From positions 452,035 through 516,034 of the forward strand of contig CAVVZJ010000022.1 of the NCBI GenBank assembly GCA_963752755.1: 64,000 nt of DNA, in the 5' to 3' direction. The position numbers and the translations under genes are program-made. Source of the DNA: CAVVZJ01 sp963752755. Its GTDB lineage: Bacteria; Planctomycetota; Planctomycetia; Isosphaerales; Isosphaeraceae. The notes beneath the pieces are model-generated. The model ran no database searches. It worked only from the letters and a program-made list of their open reading frames with translations, and was not told where the DNA came from. This document shows, one piece after another, positions 42,811 to 52,146 of this stretch (within the stretch, counting starts at the first letter, position 1; each line of letters starts with the position of its first letter).

Positions 42811-43022
42811 GAAACAGGGAAGGAGCCGTCGAACCCCAAAACTCCGCAAACTGGCCCGCCAAGAGACGCCTTAATGGGACCAGAAGCCGCCGCGGCGGGC
42901 CGGGTCCGCTGCAGCGTCCGGTTAGGCGGCGTTCGCCGACTCAACCGACTTCCTCGACCTTCCGACCTGTGCCGGCTCAACCACTGCCAACGCCCTCCAC
43001 CGCCCACGATTCGTGGGGAAAC

Positions 43023-43337
43023 TCACCGTTTGCGAGGATGGAGGAGACGCCACCAGCCGATGAGCCAGGCCAACATCAGGAGCAGGGGAGTGAGACCGAT
43101 CAGACGCGTCCCAATCTCGAATTCGCCGAAGCGGACGATGACCAACCCGGCGGCGTAGATCGCCAACACAACGTGCAGACCGAGGCATAGAACCAGAAAG
43201 CCGAGATATAACAACACGATTGCTGACCGGCCCTGTAGGCCCTGAGTGGGATCAAAGCCTATCAGGACCCAGGCTGTCAGTGCAGCGAATAAGGCGAAGG
43301 CGAGCACCGAGGCTCCCGCCAGGATGTTGACAACCAT
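43023..43337 (-). CDS. Small three-span membrane protein
   Basis: The 104-residue product has three hydrophobic segments: ILAGASVLAFALFAALTAWV, AIVLLYLGFLVLCLGLHVVL and LIGLTPLLLMLAWLIGWWRL, ending in a basic tail (HPRKR). The ATG at 43337 is preceded by GCAGAGGCG. No family is recognised. It lies 190 bases from the IS701-like element on its upstream side. Confidence 0.6.
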   Translation of the reverse strand: MVVNILAGASVLAFALFAALTAWVLIGFDPTQGLQGRSAIVLLYLGFLVLCLGLHVVLAIYAAGLVIVRFGEFEIGTRLIGLTPLLLMLAWLIGWWRLLHPRKR

Positions 43338-43426
43338 CACGCCTCTGCCGTCGAACGACCCGGTTCATCGCCCCGCACAACGTGTCCGCTGCAACCGATG
43401 GTTAGGGGCCATCCAGGAACCACTTC

Positions 43427-43487
43427 GTGTGGGACCGCCGCCCCCGGCTGTCGCGACGCCGGACAGCCGGGGGCGGCGGTCCCACAC
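43427..43487. repeat. Perfect 26-bp palindrome, core of the dispersed repeat
   Basis: Arms at 43427-43452 and 43462-43487 are exact complements (beginning GTGTGGGACCGCCGCCCCCG) around a 9-base spacer. The arm sequence is the same as the internal palindrome of the 134-bp elements at 24841 and 29790, but the outer TACACGAACCC ends are absent here. Confidence 0.85.
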
Positions 43488-43526
43488 GGGAGTCGAAACT
43501 CCGAAGTCGTTCTTGGACGCCTTCTT

Positions 43527-44995
43527 AGCTCGACTGGTGCACTTTTTCTGACTCTGATTTGGCTCCGCCTCGGCGGTACTCTGGGGAGTTGAACCGACTT
43601 CTCAGGATACCGACCGAGGACGGATGCCATGTCAATTCTACCGAATCAGGCCCTGCCGTTACTGCTGTCCTTCTCCCCCGTCTTCTCGCAGCCCACTTTT
43701 CAGCGGTTCCTGGTGCTCCTCGGATCTGCGATCCTCACGCGCGGGCCACGAACCGTCTCCAATCTGCTCCGAACCGTCGGGACACTGGCCGCCGGTCATA
43801 TCTCGAGCTACCGCCGCGTCTTCTCCAAAGCTCGGTGGTCCATGCTCCGCCTGTCTTGCGTCCTGACCCGACAGGTCCTCACCCGGCTCCCGGAAGACCT
43901 CCCGGTTGTCCTGGTCGGCGATGACACGGTCTTCGGACATCCCGGACCTCATGTCTAGGGCAAGGCTCGGCCTCGCGATCCGGTTCGTTCCTCACACGCC
44001 TTCACCGCCTGGAGGTACGGTCACAAGTGGGTCGGGCTCGCCGTCCTCATCCGCTTCCCCTTCGCCAACCGTCCCTGGGCGTTGCCTGTCCTGGTCGCCC
44101 TCGATCAGTCCGAGGAGAACGATCGTCGCCAGCGGCGTCGGCACCGGACGCCGGCCCAGCACATGATCCAATTGCTCCGGCTGATGCTCCGCTGGTTCCC
44201 CGACCGCCGATTCGTGTTCGTGGGCGACTCGGCCTATGGCACTCATGAGGTGGCGCGGTTCTGTCATCGCCACCGCACCCGGCTGGCGCTGGTCAGCAAA
44301 CTTCATCCCGCGGCGAACCTGTTCGAGCCCCCTCCGCCTTACAACGGCCACGGCCGTCCACGGGTCAAGGGACAGCGGCTCCCCAAGCCGCGTGAGGCGG
44401 TCTCGGCCGCCCGACGATTCAAGCGGCGGACCGTCGGCTGGTACGGCGGAGGCACACGCCGGGTCGAGACGTGTTGCGGCCGGGGTCATTGGTACAAATC
44501 GGGCGAGGGCCTGGTCCCGATCTTCTGGGCGTTCGTGCGTGACCGCGAAGGCACCCATCGCGACGAATACTTCTACACCACCGCTGCGCGTCTCAGTACC
44601 GCACACGTGATCAGATCTTACACAGGGCGATGAAACATCGAGACCACATTCCAGGAAGCCCGTTCGTGCTTGCACGTCGAGAGCGTACGCCCGTGGTGCC
44701 GGGCCTCGGTGCTGCGTGAAACCTCGTGCCTGTTCGGGCTGTACTCGATCGTCGCCATGCTCTACCACGACTTGCCCGAGGATCACCGGATGGGGCGAAT
44801 CGAGTGGCCGGGCAAGGCGGGTGTGACGTTCTCCGACGCCCTGACGGCCGTACGGCGGTGGATCTGGTCCGAAGGGGTTTTTGCACGGCTTGGAAACGGG
44901 TCGGAGATCGAGAAACTCCCCGCCTCGCTTCGAGAGGCCCTCTACTCGGCCCTCGCTTCGGCGGCGTAGGGCCGAGGAAGTGCACCAGTCGAGCT
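43527..44995 (+). mobile_element. IS701-like insertion sequence, degenerate
   Basis: Perfect 18-base terminal inverted repeats AGCTCGACTGGTGCACTT at 43527-43544 and its complement at 44978-44995 enclose one transposase reading frame. Element length 1469 bases. No matching target duplication was found at the flanks, which suggests that a flank has been rearranged or deleted since insertion. On the right it abuts a serine hydrolase gene fragment. Confidence 0.85.
43629..44969 (+). pseudogene. IS701/IS4-superfamily DDE transposase with two in-frame stops
   Basis: The frame is constant over 446 codons, with a TAG at 43956-43958 (in HPGPHV*GKARPRD, where Tyr is expected) and a TGA at 44631-44633 (in SYTGR*NIETTFQEARS, where Trp is expected). 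DDE residues are visible: VVLVGDDTVFGHPG (first Asp), RRFVFVGDSAYGTHEVARF (second Asp) and IETTFQEARSCL (Glu). Both stops are single-base changes, with no frame shift, so the element appears naturally decayed, unlike the indel-affected host genes. It starts MSILPNQALPLLLSFSPVFS. Confidence 0.85.
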
Positions 44996-44996
44996 C

Positions 44997-45704
44997 AGCG
45001 GCGATCCTCAGACCGCGAACCTGGCTTTCGATCCCGGCACCGCCTGCGGCTACTCCACCCACGCGCTAGCCCACGCCGCCCTCGTGTGCGAGACGGTCAC
45101 CGGCAAGCCCTACGACAAGTTTGCCATCGAGGCATTATTCAAGCCGCTCGGGATCGAGCACTGGTGGTTCCAGTACTACGAGGGTGGTCCGAAGATCGGC
45201 CGCCATCCATCGCACGGTCTGGGCATGCCGGCCCGGGACATGGCCCGGATTGCCTACTGCATGGCCCATGACGGCCGCTGGAACGACCGCCAGGTGATCC
45301 CCAGGTGGTTCGTCGAGCAGACCGCCGCACCGACCCACGACGTCCACGGCCAGGAGCTTCGCTTCAAGGTCAATGCCCAGATCTTCTCCCACGGCTGGGA
45401 GCTGCCCGCACGCCTCACCGGCGAGGGGGGCCGGAGCGGGCGGGGCATCCCGGCCGATGCCCGGTCCAAGCCCGGCTCCGGAGGCCAGTTGATCACCTTC
45501 GTGCCCAGCCTCGACCTGGTCGTCACCCGCCAGACCGGCGGCAGCGGCGTCTGGGAGTATGAAGAATACCTCCGCCGGGCCTGCGCGGCGATCCTCGATG
45601 CCGACGTCGACGAACTCGGGGCCGATCCGTGCGCCCCAGCTCTCCGCCCCGAGGAGTCGGTCGAAGCCACGGTCCCGGGCCTCCAGGGCGGCCGCGTACC
45701 CTGA
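44997..45704 (+). pseudogene. 5'-truncated serine hydrolase (beta-lactamase family)
   Basis: Immediately right of the IS701-like element the frame reads SGDPQTANLAFDPGTACGYS, THALAHAALVCETVTGKPYD and GIEHWWFQYYEGGPKIGRHP, the middle and C-terminal parts of a beta-lactamase/PBP-like serine hydrolase. CGYST corresponds to the Y-S-N motif with Asn replaced. GLGMPARDMARIAYCMAHDG is the conserved substrate-loop helix and RSKPGSGGQLITFVPSLDLV holds the third motif region. The N-terminal half with the SxxK nucleophile is missing. It ends at TGA 45704, but another frame continues (TLKVKPAWLREIRDNGA) up to the IS5 insertion site, so its true C-terminus may have been longer. Confidence 0.8.
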
Positions 45705-45919
45705 AAGTCAAGCCAGCATGGCTGCGGGAGATCCGCGACAACGGGGCGATGGAGACCCCGAAGTTTTCGTCCGCCGCGTCCTCGATTAAGAGCGTCTAAC
45801 AAAACCCAGAGAATAGCGCACTCGCACAGATCTTGATGCATGCTAAGGTCAGGAACGCCTGATGGATATCCGGCCGTTTCTCGTAGCGGACGCGCAGCCG
45901 ACGGTTCTGGTGGACCCAG

Positions 45920-47440
45920 CAATAGTGTCCGGGAATCCGTCTTCACAGAATCTTCACTTGCGCTTTTTTGAGAGGTTTGGCCAAGCTGTCTCTTCATGGC
46001 GGCGAAGAAGCGATCTCCGAGAGGGGTGCCACCGTCTCAACGACCCGAACACATGGGGTCGGAGGAGGCGCGGCTGCGCGACTTGCCGATCTGGCCCGAA
46101 CAGGTTGTCGGAGCCAAACATATCCGCTCTTTGGAACGGCTCATCGAAGGGCTTCGCCCAGAGACACCTCACGGCAACCGAGAACTCTTCCTGGATGACG
46201 TCTTTGTCGCCTACCTCTTGGCCTTCTTCAACCCCGCGCTGAGGACCTTGCGGACCATCGAGGACTTCAGCCAGACCCGGCAGGCCCAGCGACATCTCAC
46301 CATCAGAAAGCTCTGTAAGAGCACCTTCTCCGACTTCAACAAGCTGGCCGACCCCACCCTCCTGCAGCCGATCCTCGATCATCTCCGGCGTGAAGTGCTG
46401 AGACCGGGGCCGGCCCAGGCCGCCGAGCCGCTGGTCGCGCTGCACCGCCGGGTCCTGGCCGTCGACGGCACCTTCCTCAAAGCGGCCGCCGCTGTCGTTT
46501 GGGCGATCCGCCGTCGAGGGAGTAAAACCGGCGCACGACTCGACTTTCATCTCGACGTCGAGACCTGGCTGCCGGAACTGCTGGTCATCCCCAATGACCG
46601 CGAGGGCGCGGCGAAGACCGCTCAAGATACGATCACGGCCGGGGCCATTCATCTCTACGATCGGGGCATCTTCAGCTTCGATCTGATCGCGGCGCATGCC
46701 CCCAAGACGGCCGATTTCGTGATGCGAATCCGCGAGCCGGGGCCGCGCTGCCCGAAACTCGAAACCGCCGAAACGCGCGAACTCACTCCAGAAGCCCGGG
46801 GCGCGGGCGTCACGAGCGATCGCCTGGTGCGCCTGGTGGGCTCGGACCATCGCAGACCGCCGGATCTGGTCCTGCGCGCGGTGGTGATCATCCCCGCGGA
46901 CGACCCTGAGAATCCGGTCTATCTGCTGACGACGTTGCTCGACCTCGACGCGTCGATCATCGGGCTCTTGTACCGGCATCGCTGGCAGATCGAGCTGTTC
47001 TTCCGCTGGTTGAAGTCGTACGCCCGGTTCGACCACCTGATCAGCCACAACCGCAAGGGTGTGCTGCTGAACTTCTACGTGACCGTGATCGGCGTGACGC
47101 TGATGTATCTTCACATGGGCCATCGTCCCAGCAAATATCTGTTCCTCATGATGGGGATGGTGGCGAACGGATCGGCGACGCTGGAGGAGGTCATGCCGAT
47201 CCTTCGGGAACGGGAACGACAGTGCAAGATGCAGCGTGATCGTGTCGCGCGGAAGCGTACCGAAAGACCGAAGTGAGCGATCCAGGCCAGTCCGCGCTCT
47301 GCGGCCGAGGTCGCGCCGCTGCATGCGCCGCGCTCGCCCACGAAACGACAGGAGACGACCACCAGCCCCTTCAATTCGTCGTGCTTGCGGATGACCCAAC
47401 AAGGGGACCCCCTCCGAAACAGGAATCCCGGACACTATTG
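45920..47440 (+). mobile_element. Complete IS4-type insertion sequence
   Basis: Ends CAATAGTGTCCGGGAATCC (45920-45938) and the complement with one mismatch (47422-47440). Both are flanked by the 8-base duplication GGACCCAG (45912-45919 and 47441-47448). Length 1521 bases with one undisturbed transposase gene. Ends, duplication and gene are all intact, so it may be active or only recently inserted. Confidence 0.93.
45996..47276 (+). CDS. IS4-family transposase, intact
   Basis: The 426-residue product begins MAAKKRSPRGVPPSQRPEHM. DDE residues: first Asp in RRVLAVDGTFLKAAAAVVWA; second Asp in AIHLYDRGIFSFDLIAAHAP, the DRG signature; Glu in LLYRHRWQIELFFRWLKSYA, which fits the Y-(2)-R-(3)-E-(6)-K motif of IS4 transposases. 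No stop or frame shift occurs. It catalyses cut-and-paste movement of the element at 45920-47440. It is transcribed opposite to the interrupted IS5 transposase. Confidence 0.93.
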   Translation: MAAKKRSPRGVPPSQRPEHMGSEEARLRDLPIWPEQVVGAKHIRSLERLIEGLRPETPHGNRELFLDDVFVAYLLAFFNPALRTLRTIEDFSQTRQAQRHLTIRKLCKSTFSDFNKLADPTLLQPILDHLRREVLRPGPAQAAEPLVALHRRVLAVDGTFLKAAAAVVWAIRRRGSKTGARLDFHLDVETWLPELLVIPNDREGAAKTAQDTITAGAIHLYDRGIFSFDLIAAHAPKTADFVMRIREPGPRCPKLETAETRELTPEARGAGVTSDRLVRLVGSDHRRPPDLVLRAVVIIPADDPENPVYLLTTLLDLDASIIGLLYRHRWQIELFFRWLKSYARFDHLISHNRKGVLLNFYVTVIGVTLMYLHMGHRPSKYLFLMMGMVANGSATLEEVMPILRERERQCKMQRDRVARKRTERPK

Positions 47441-48364
47441 GGACCCAGGCCAGCGTCCGCTCCACGGGCCACCGCGTCTCCCCCAGGCCCGATTCGTCGT
47501 CGATGCCCTTCTCCGGCAAGATCGGCTCGATCCCCAATTCCCGCAGCCCCTGCCGGTGTGGCTCCGAGTCGTACGCCAGGTCCCCCTGGAGGGCGTCGGG
47601 CCGCTTCCGCGGGCGGCCGACCTTGCCCGACACCGCCGGGATCTTGTGGAACAGCGGCGCGAACTCGGAGATGTCATTACGGTTGGCCGCCGTCCCGCTC
47701 ACGGCCATGGGGATGCCCGAGGCGTCGGTCAGGACGTGGTGCTTGCTGCCCGGCTTGCCCCGATCCACGGGGCTGGGGCCAGTGGCCCCGCCGCCGTAGG
47801 CCGCGCGGACCGAGGAGCTATCGATCAGCGCCCGCGACCCATCGATCTTGTCGGCCCCGCGGAGCCGGGCCAGCAGGACTCGGTGGATCCGGTCCCAGGT
47901 GCCGTCGGCCTGCCAGTCGCGCAGGCGTCGCCAGCAGGTCATGCCCGAGCCGCAGCCCATCTCGCACGGCAGGTCCTCCCAGGGGATGCCAGTTTTCAGG
48001 ACGAAGAGGATGCCCGTCAGGGCGTCGCGGTTGCCGACGGGGGGGCGTCCCCCCTTGGGGCTCGGCGGCGGCCGGGGCGGCAAGAGCGGGCCGACGACTT
48101 CCCAGAGTTCGTCGGGCAGGATGGGCTTGGCCATGGTCGAAATCTCCCGGTCACTCGGATCGAGGAGACAACGAGCGATCGGCATGCCGAAGACCGGCAA
48201 CGCTGGAGGTTTTGTTAGACGCTCTAAGCGGCAACGACACGGTCTCCTAGGGCTCCGGGTGTAGGCAACCGGGAGCGTCTTCGACCGAGACGTCGCGTCG
48301 GTGGATGTTCGGGGTCGGTCGCAGGAGTCCTCTCTGGACCGACCCTCCCGACAACCTCGCGGAC

Positions 48365-49735
48365 TCAGCGGGGGAGTGTGGCTCCGAGTTCGCTCAGGAT
48401 CGAGCGAGCCCGGGCGGCGTCGCGTCGGGAAAAGTGGGGGTTGAGATCCAGGGCGAGGCGCAGATGACGGCGGGCCTCCGCCTCGCGACCGAGGCGGTGA
48501 TCGATCAAACCGGCGTGGAAGTGGAGCCGGGCGTCGCGCGTTCCGAGCTTCAGAGCCTGCTCGATCGCCGCTCGGGCCTCGCGAGGGCGGTCGTTCTTCA
48601 GCAAGGCCCAGGCCAGGGTGTCGTAGCCGTAGATGTCCTTGCGCGAGGAAAGGTCCGACTCGGCCAGGCGAAGGGATTCGGCAAGCTGGCGGTCGTGGTC
48701 GGCGTAGTAGTTGGCGAGGGCTCGGGAATACTCGGGACGAGAGCGGGTCACGCTCTCCAGCCGCGTGTAAGCCGCCTCGGCTTCCGCCGTGTGGCCGAGG
48801 TCAAGTGCAAGGTCCCCGAGCGCGGCGAGCATCCGGGGGTCAGGGCCAATCGCCACGGCCTGCTTGTAGAGAGCCAGGGCGTCGTCGAGCTGTCCGCGGG
48901 CCTCCTGAACCTGACCAAGGCCGAAGGTCGCGTCGTGGTACGGGTCCACGCCCGGTCGAACCGCCTGGTAATGTCGCTCAGCGTGGTCGAGTTGGCCGGC
49001 GTTGAAGTGAAGGTCACCGAGGCGGACGTGATACCAGGCGATTCCGGCGGCCGGCTCACCAAGTCGCCGGGCTGCGGCCTCCGCGCGGTCAAGGATCTGG
49101 ATCGCTTCCGGGATCTGCCCCTTCAACTCGGCCAGGTGAGCGACGCGAGCCAGGATCTCGGGCCACGGATTGGTGCGTCGAAGCTCGGTATAGAGGGCCT
49201 CGGCCTCGGCATAACGCCCGAGCTCGAGGTTGGCATCACCCTGGATGGCCAGCGCGTCCACCAGCTTCGGATCGTCGCGAAGGATGGCCTCGGCGATCGC
49301 CAGACCTTCCGCGAACTTGTGGCGATCGCAGAGCACACCCGCCAGGCCAATCCGGGAGCGGACATGATCGGGCCGGATCTTCAGCGCCGATCGATACGCC
49401 TCCTCCGCCCGCTCAAAGCCCGCGAGATCCCCCGTCTCCCGGGCCTGTCGCTCGTGGAGCTGGCCCATCATCGAGAGGCTCAGGTAGTCCTGGGAGTTGT
49501 GCTCCAGCCGGTCACGAAACATCGCGAGGGATTGCTCGGTGGTGAAGGCGAAGTCCTTGAACGACTTGCCGTCGTCACGGGTCACGTCGTCGGCGGGAAC
49601 GCGGAGCGCCGCGAAGGGGTCGCTCGCGGGCCGTTTCTGTTGCCTCGCGGTTCCGGGATCGTCCGACCATGCGGGAGCGGCGAGCACGAGGATCAGGGCC
49701 GACGCCAGGCTGGTTTTGTAAACGAGGCAGCGCAT
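48365..49735 (-). CDS. Exported TPR protein
   Basis: The 456-residue product has a Sec signal (TSLASALILVLAAPAWSDDP) and about eight tetratricopeptide repeats, for example FERAEEAYRSALKIRPDHVR, RYAEAEALYTELRRTNPWPE, GQLDHAERHYQAVRPGVDPY and PREARAAIEQALKLGTRDAR. The array is probably periplasmic. The DUF4331 gene lies directly upstream on the same strand, 200 bases away, and the two may function together as in other bacteria where DUF4331 and TPR genes are paired; that link is inferred from position. Confidence 0.88.
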   Translation of the reverse strand: MRCLVYKTSLASALILVLAAPAWSDDPGTARQQKRPASDPFAALRVPADDVTRDDGKSFKDFAFTTEQSLAMFRDRLEHNSQDYLSLSMMGQLHERQARETGDLAGFERAEEAYRSALKIRPDHVRSRIGLAGVLCDRHKFAEGLAIAEAILRDDPKLVDALAIQGDANLELGRYAEAEALYTELRRTNPWPEILARVAHLAELKGQIPEAIQILDRAEAAARRLGEPAAGIAWYHVRLGDLHFNAGQLDHAERHYQAVRPGVDPYHDATFGLGQVQEARGQLDDALALYKQAVAIGPDPRMLAALGDLALDLGHTAEAEAAYTRLESVTRSRPEYSRALANYYADHDRQLAESLRLAESDLSSRKDIYGYDTLAWALLKNDRPREARAAIEQALKLGTRDARLHFHAGLIDHRLGREAEARRHLRLALDLNPHFSRRDAARARSILSELGATLPR

Positions 49736-49935
49736 GACTGACTCCGGGGGATTTGGCCGATGATATTCGCTGCTATTGTCAGCGTCGATCGATCAGGAGG
49801 AGAATCTCGGTCCGGATGGCGGCGATGCCGTCTCTCGCGATCGGCGCGGTCTCGCGACCTCAGGCCGGCACCCCCCACGACGAAGGGACGCCGGAGGATC
49901 CCGGAAGCCCGCCGAAAGTGGCCCCCAACGGGCTG

Positions 49936-51071
49936 TCAGTATTCCCGCTCAGTTTTGCGCGGCGGTGGCGGGTTGGCGATTCCGAGGTAGGGGAACCGGA
50001 CCCGGAACACCGAGTCGTTCGGCACGCGATCGCTCGTCAAGCGCACCATTCGTCAGCAGGTCCAGCTCGGTGTCGATCACGTCGTCGCTCAACTGGCGAC
50101 CGTTCGGGAAGCCGGCCGCGGCCGTCGTGTTATAAGGGAGGATATCCGGCAGGAGCAGGTCCACAAGGCTGGGAACGCCCGCGGGGTTGCCGAAACGGAA
50201 GACGCGTGTGATTTCGTTGATGACGATCTGGCGGAAGTAGTAGCGGTCCTGGACTGGCGAGATCGCGTTGAAGGCGTCCTTCAGAACGACGCCTGGCACG
50301 ACCTGGAGTCGTGGAATGACCGCCGTGTTGACCGCCGGGATGCCCATGCGGTCAACCTGCTCGCCGTTGAGGATCGTCCGCGCCCAGACGCCGAACTTCG
50401 GATTCGTGCGACTCTGCACGAGCCGGGAGGTGGGCAGATCCAGGACGATGGCCAGCGTGTTCAGGCCGGCGAAGAAATCGTTGGGGATATTCGGATTGGT
50501 GGCCGGACGGTCGGTCGTCCCAGGATCGACCGGCAGGAACGGCCCAACCGGGTTCGGCAGGTTGTTGTCGACCCGCCGGAAGAATTCATTCGTGTGGAGC
50601 GAGTCGAAGAAGAACGGGTCGTCGAAGATGTCGGCCCGGACCAGTCCGCCCCCGCGGATCTGGACGTTGTGACCCGTCATGCCCTGAGCCAGCAACGTCA
50701 ACTTTCCGTTGCGGGTCTCGACCAGCATGAATCCTTGCACACCATGGGCATTCGGCTCCGAGAAGGCGAGCGTGTAAGTGACGTCCTCCACCGCGTCGCC
50801 CGTGTTGTCAATCTTCAGCTCGTAGAGTCCGCCCGGCTGGAAGACCGTCGGTCCGAACACACCCGCCGCGGGGCTGAGTGTCATGATCAGGACGGTGTTA
50901 CCCCGACTCGAGGTGGGAAGGAAAGACATAAACGTCATTGATGTCCAGGCCTGGCCTCATCCGGACACTCGGCGAGTCCAGATGGTCGGCTCCGCGGGCT
51001 GTCGGATGTAACAGCGCCGTCCCCAGACCCCAGAGCATCAGCAGCGTCCGGAAACGTCTCGCTCGTTCCAT
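49936..51071 (-). CDS. DUF4331 secreted protein (two frame breaks)
   Basis: The signal and start lie in one frame (MERARRFRTLLMLWGLGTAL, then HLDSPSVRMRPGLDINDVYV), which is the family's conserved opening DHxDSP...DxxDxYxF. After a one-base shift near 50895 the body continues as NTVLIMTLSPAAGVFGPTVF, TVFQPGGLYELKIDNTGDAV, IFDDPFFFDSLHTNEF and PKFGVWARTILNGEQVDRMG. A second shift near 50035 gives the true end VPNDSVFRVRFPYLGIANPP before TGA at 49936. Reconstructed length about 378 residues. DUF4331 proteins are exported and of unknown function. A GGGGGGAGCC leader precedes the ATG. Confidence 0.85.
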
Positions 51072-51345
51072 GGCTCCCCCCTTACAGTTTTCGTGACATC
51101 GCCAGAATCACACAGTGCTTCAACTTGCACAGTTCGCCCATGTTAACTAGCCATAGAAATCGTCGCAAACAAAAAAAGCAACTGGGGCATGGAATCAGGT
51201 GGACTGAATTTGATGCATTCGCCGCGTCGTTGAGACTGATCCACGGGCGTCCTGGATTTGCGTGCCGTCCAGCTGTACGATTCCGGCGATCGCCCCCCCT
51301 TTCCCGCCGAGGCGAGGGTTGGGACCGGCACCTTCGGCATCAGGA

Positions 51346-52146
51346 TCAGAGCGTCGCCAGCGTCTGGTGGTAGAACGTCAGCGCCACGTAAGCCATCAGC
51401 GAGCCGTTGAGGGCGACATAAAGCTTGCTCGCCGTTGACTCACCATAGCGGAGCAAGGCCTCCGGGTCGGCATCGACCAACTGGGCCGCCTCCTCGGGCT
51501 CGCCGCTCGATTCCAGGATCGCCAGCAGCATCCCCGCCTCGAAGTACTTCGCCAGCACCAGGCGATCCAAGCCGGCCGGCCTGATGGCCAGAGTCGGAAG
51601 CAGCTCAAGGACGCGACGCTCCGTCGCCAGCTCCCAGGTCGCGCGCTCGCCGGCCCGTGGGTTCTCTCCGATGGTCGCCTCGATCGTCGCCAGGGCCGCC
51701 GGGCAATAGATCTGGGGAATCCAGCGGCGGAATAAGCAATCGTCCTCAACTGGCGCGGTCGTCGGCAAGTCCGCCACGTAGAGCGCGAAGAGGTAACCGC
51801 AAAGGGTGTGGTCCTTGACCAGCTTTCGCAGGTTCGGTAGTCCCCGACGGGTCGCGTTCTGGAACTCCTTCCGATGCAGGGCCGCCAGCCGGGGCAACTC
51901 CTCGCTCAGCCGCCCGAGCCCCCGGACGCCAGGTGTAGCCGTGTCGAACTCGGCCTCGAGATACCGGTCAAGGCACCGGGAGGCGACCTCGGAGAGCACG
52001 GGATGGGTCGAGCCGAACCAACGCTCGAAGGGCGGGGCGGCATGCCGGAGTCCCGCCGCCGACCGCGATGGCGGGATGCTCGCGTTCTCATGCTCGCGTG
52101 CAACCGTCTCGACGATCTCCTCGAAGATCCGGAGGTGATAAAGCAT
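51346..52146 (-). CDS. Hypothetical protein, 266 aa
   Basis: The product is mostly alpha-helical with well-spaced charged and hydrophobic residues (MLYHLRIFEEIVETVAREHE, RCLDRYLEAEFDTATPGVRG, LVLAKYFEAGMLLAILESSG) and a hydrophobic C-terminal end (NGSLMAYVALTFYHQTLATL). No signal peptide. I do not recognise the family. Coding character is supported by length, composition and lack of stops over 800 bases. It stands alone between two gene-poor stretches. Confidence 0.65.
   Translation of the reverse strand: MLYHLRIFEEIVETVAREHENASIPPSRSAAGLRHAAPPFERWFGSTHPVLSEVASRCLDRYLEAEFDTATPGVRGLGRLSEELPRLAALHRKEFQNATRRGLPNLRKLVKDHTLCGYLFALYVADLPTTAPVEDDCLFRRWIPQIYCPAALATIEATIGENPRAGERATWELATERRVLELLPTLAIRPAGLDRLVLAKYFEAGMLLAILESSGEPEEAAQLVDADPEALLRYGESTASKLYVALNGSLMAYVALTFYHQTLATL

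Larger units (their letters stand above)
45796..48134 (-). pseudogene. IS5-family transposase split by insertion
   Basis: Part A (48134 down to 47441) encodes MAKPILPDELWEVVGPLLPP, RRLRDWQADGTWDRIHRVLL, the DSSSVRAAYGG DDE-site segment, GKPGSKHHVLTDASGIPMAV and WPVERTLAWV. Part B (45911 down to 45796) encodes HQNRRLRVRYEKRPDIHQAF and ends SGFC before TAG. Joining them after removing 45912-47440 (inner element plus one duplication) gives 810 bases, an exact 269-codon frame plus stop, through WV-HQNRRLR. The gene was therefore intact when interrupted. GGGAGA precedes the ATG. Confidence 0.92.
45790..48224 (-). mobile_element. IS5-type insertion sequence interrupted by an IS4-type element
   Basis: Terminal inverted repeats GAGCGTCTAACAAAACC (45790-45806) and its exact complement (48208-48224), 17 bases. 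Target duplication TAA at 45787-45789 and 48225-48227, as usual for this IS5 branch. Without the inner IS4-type element and one copy of its duplication the element is 906 bases, normal for the family. Its transposase is read on the minus strand. Confidence 0.92.
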
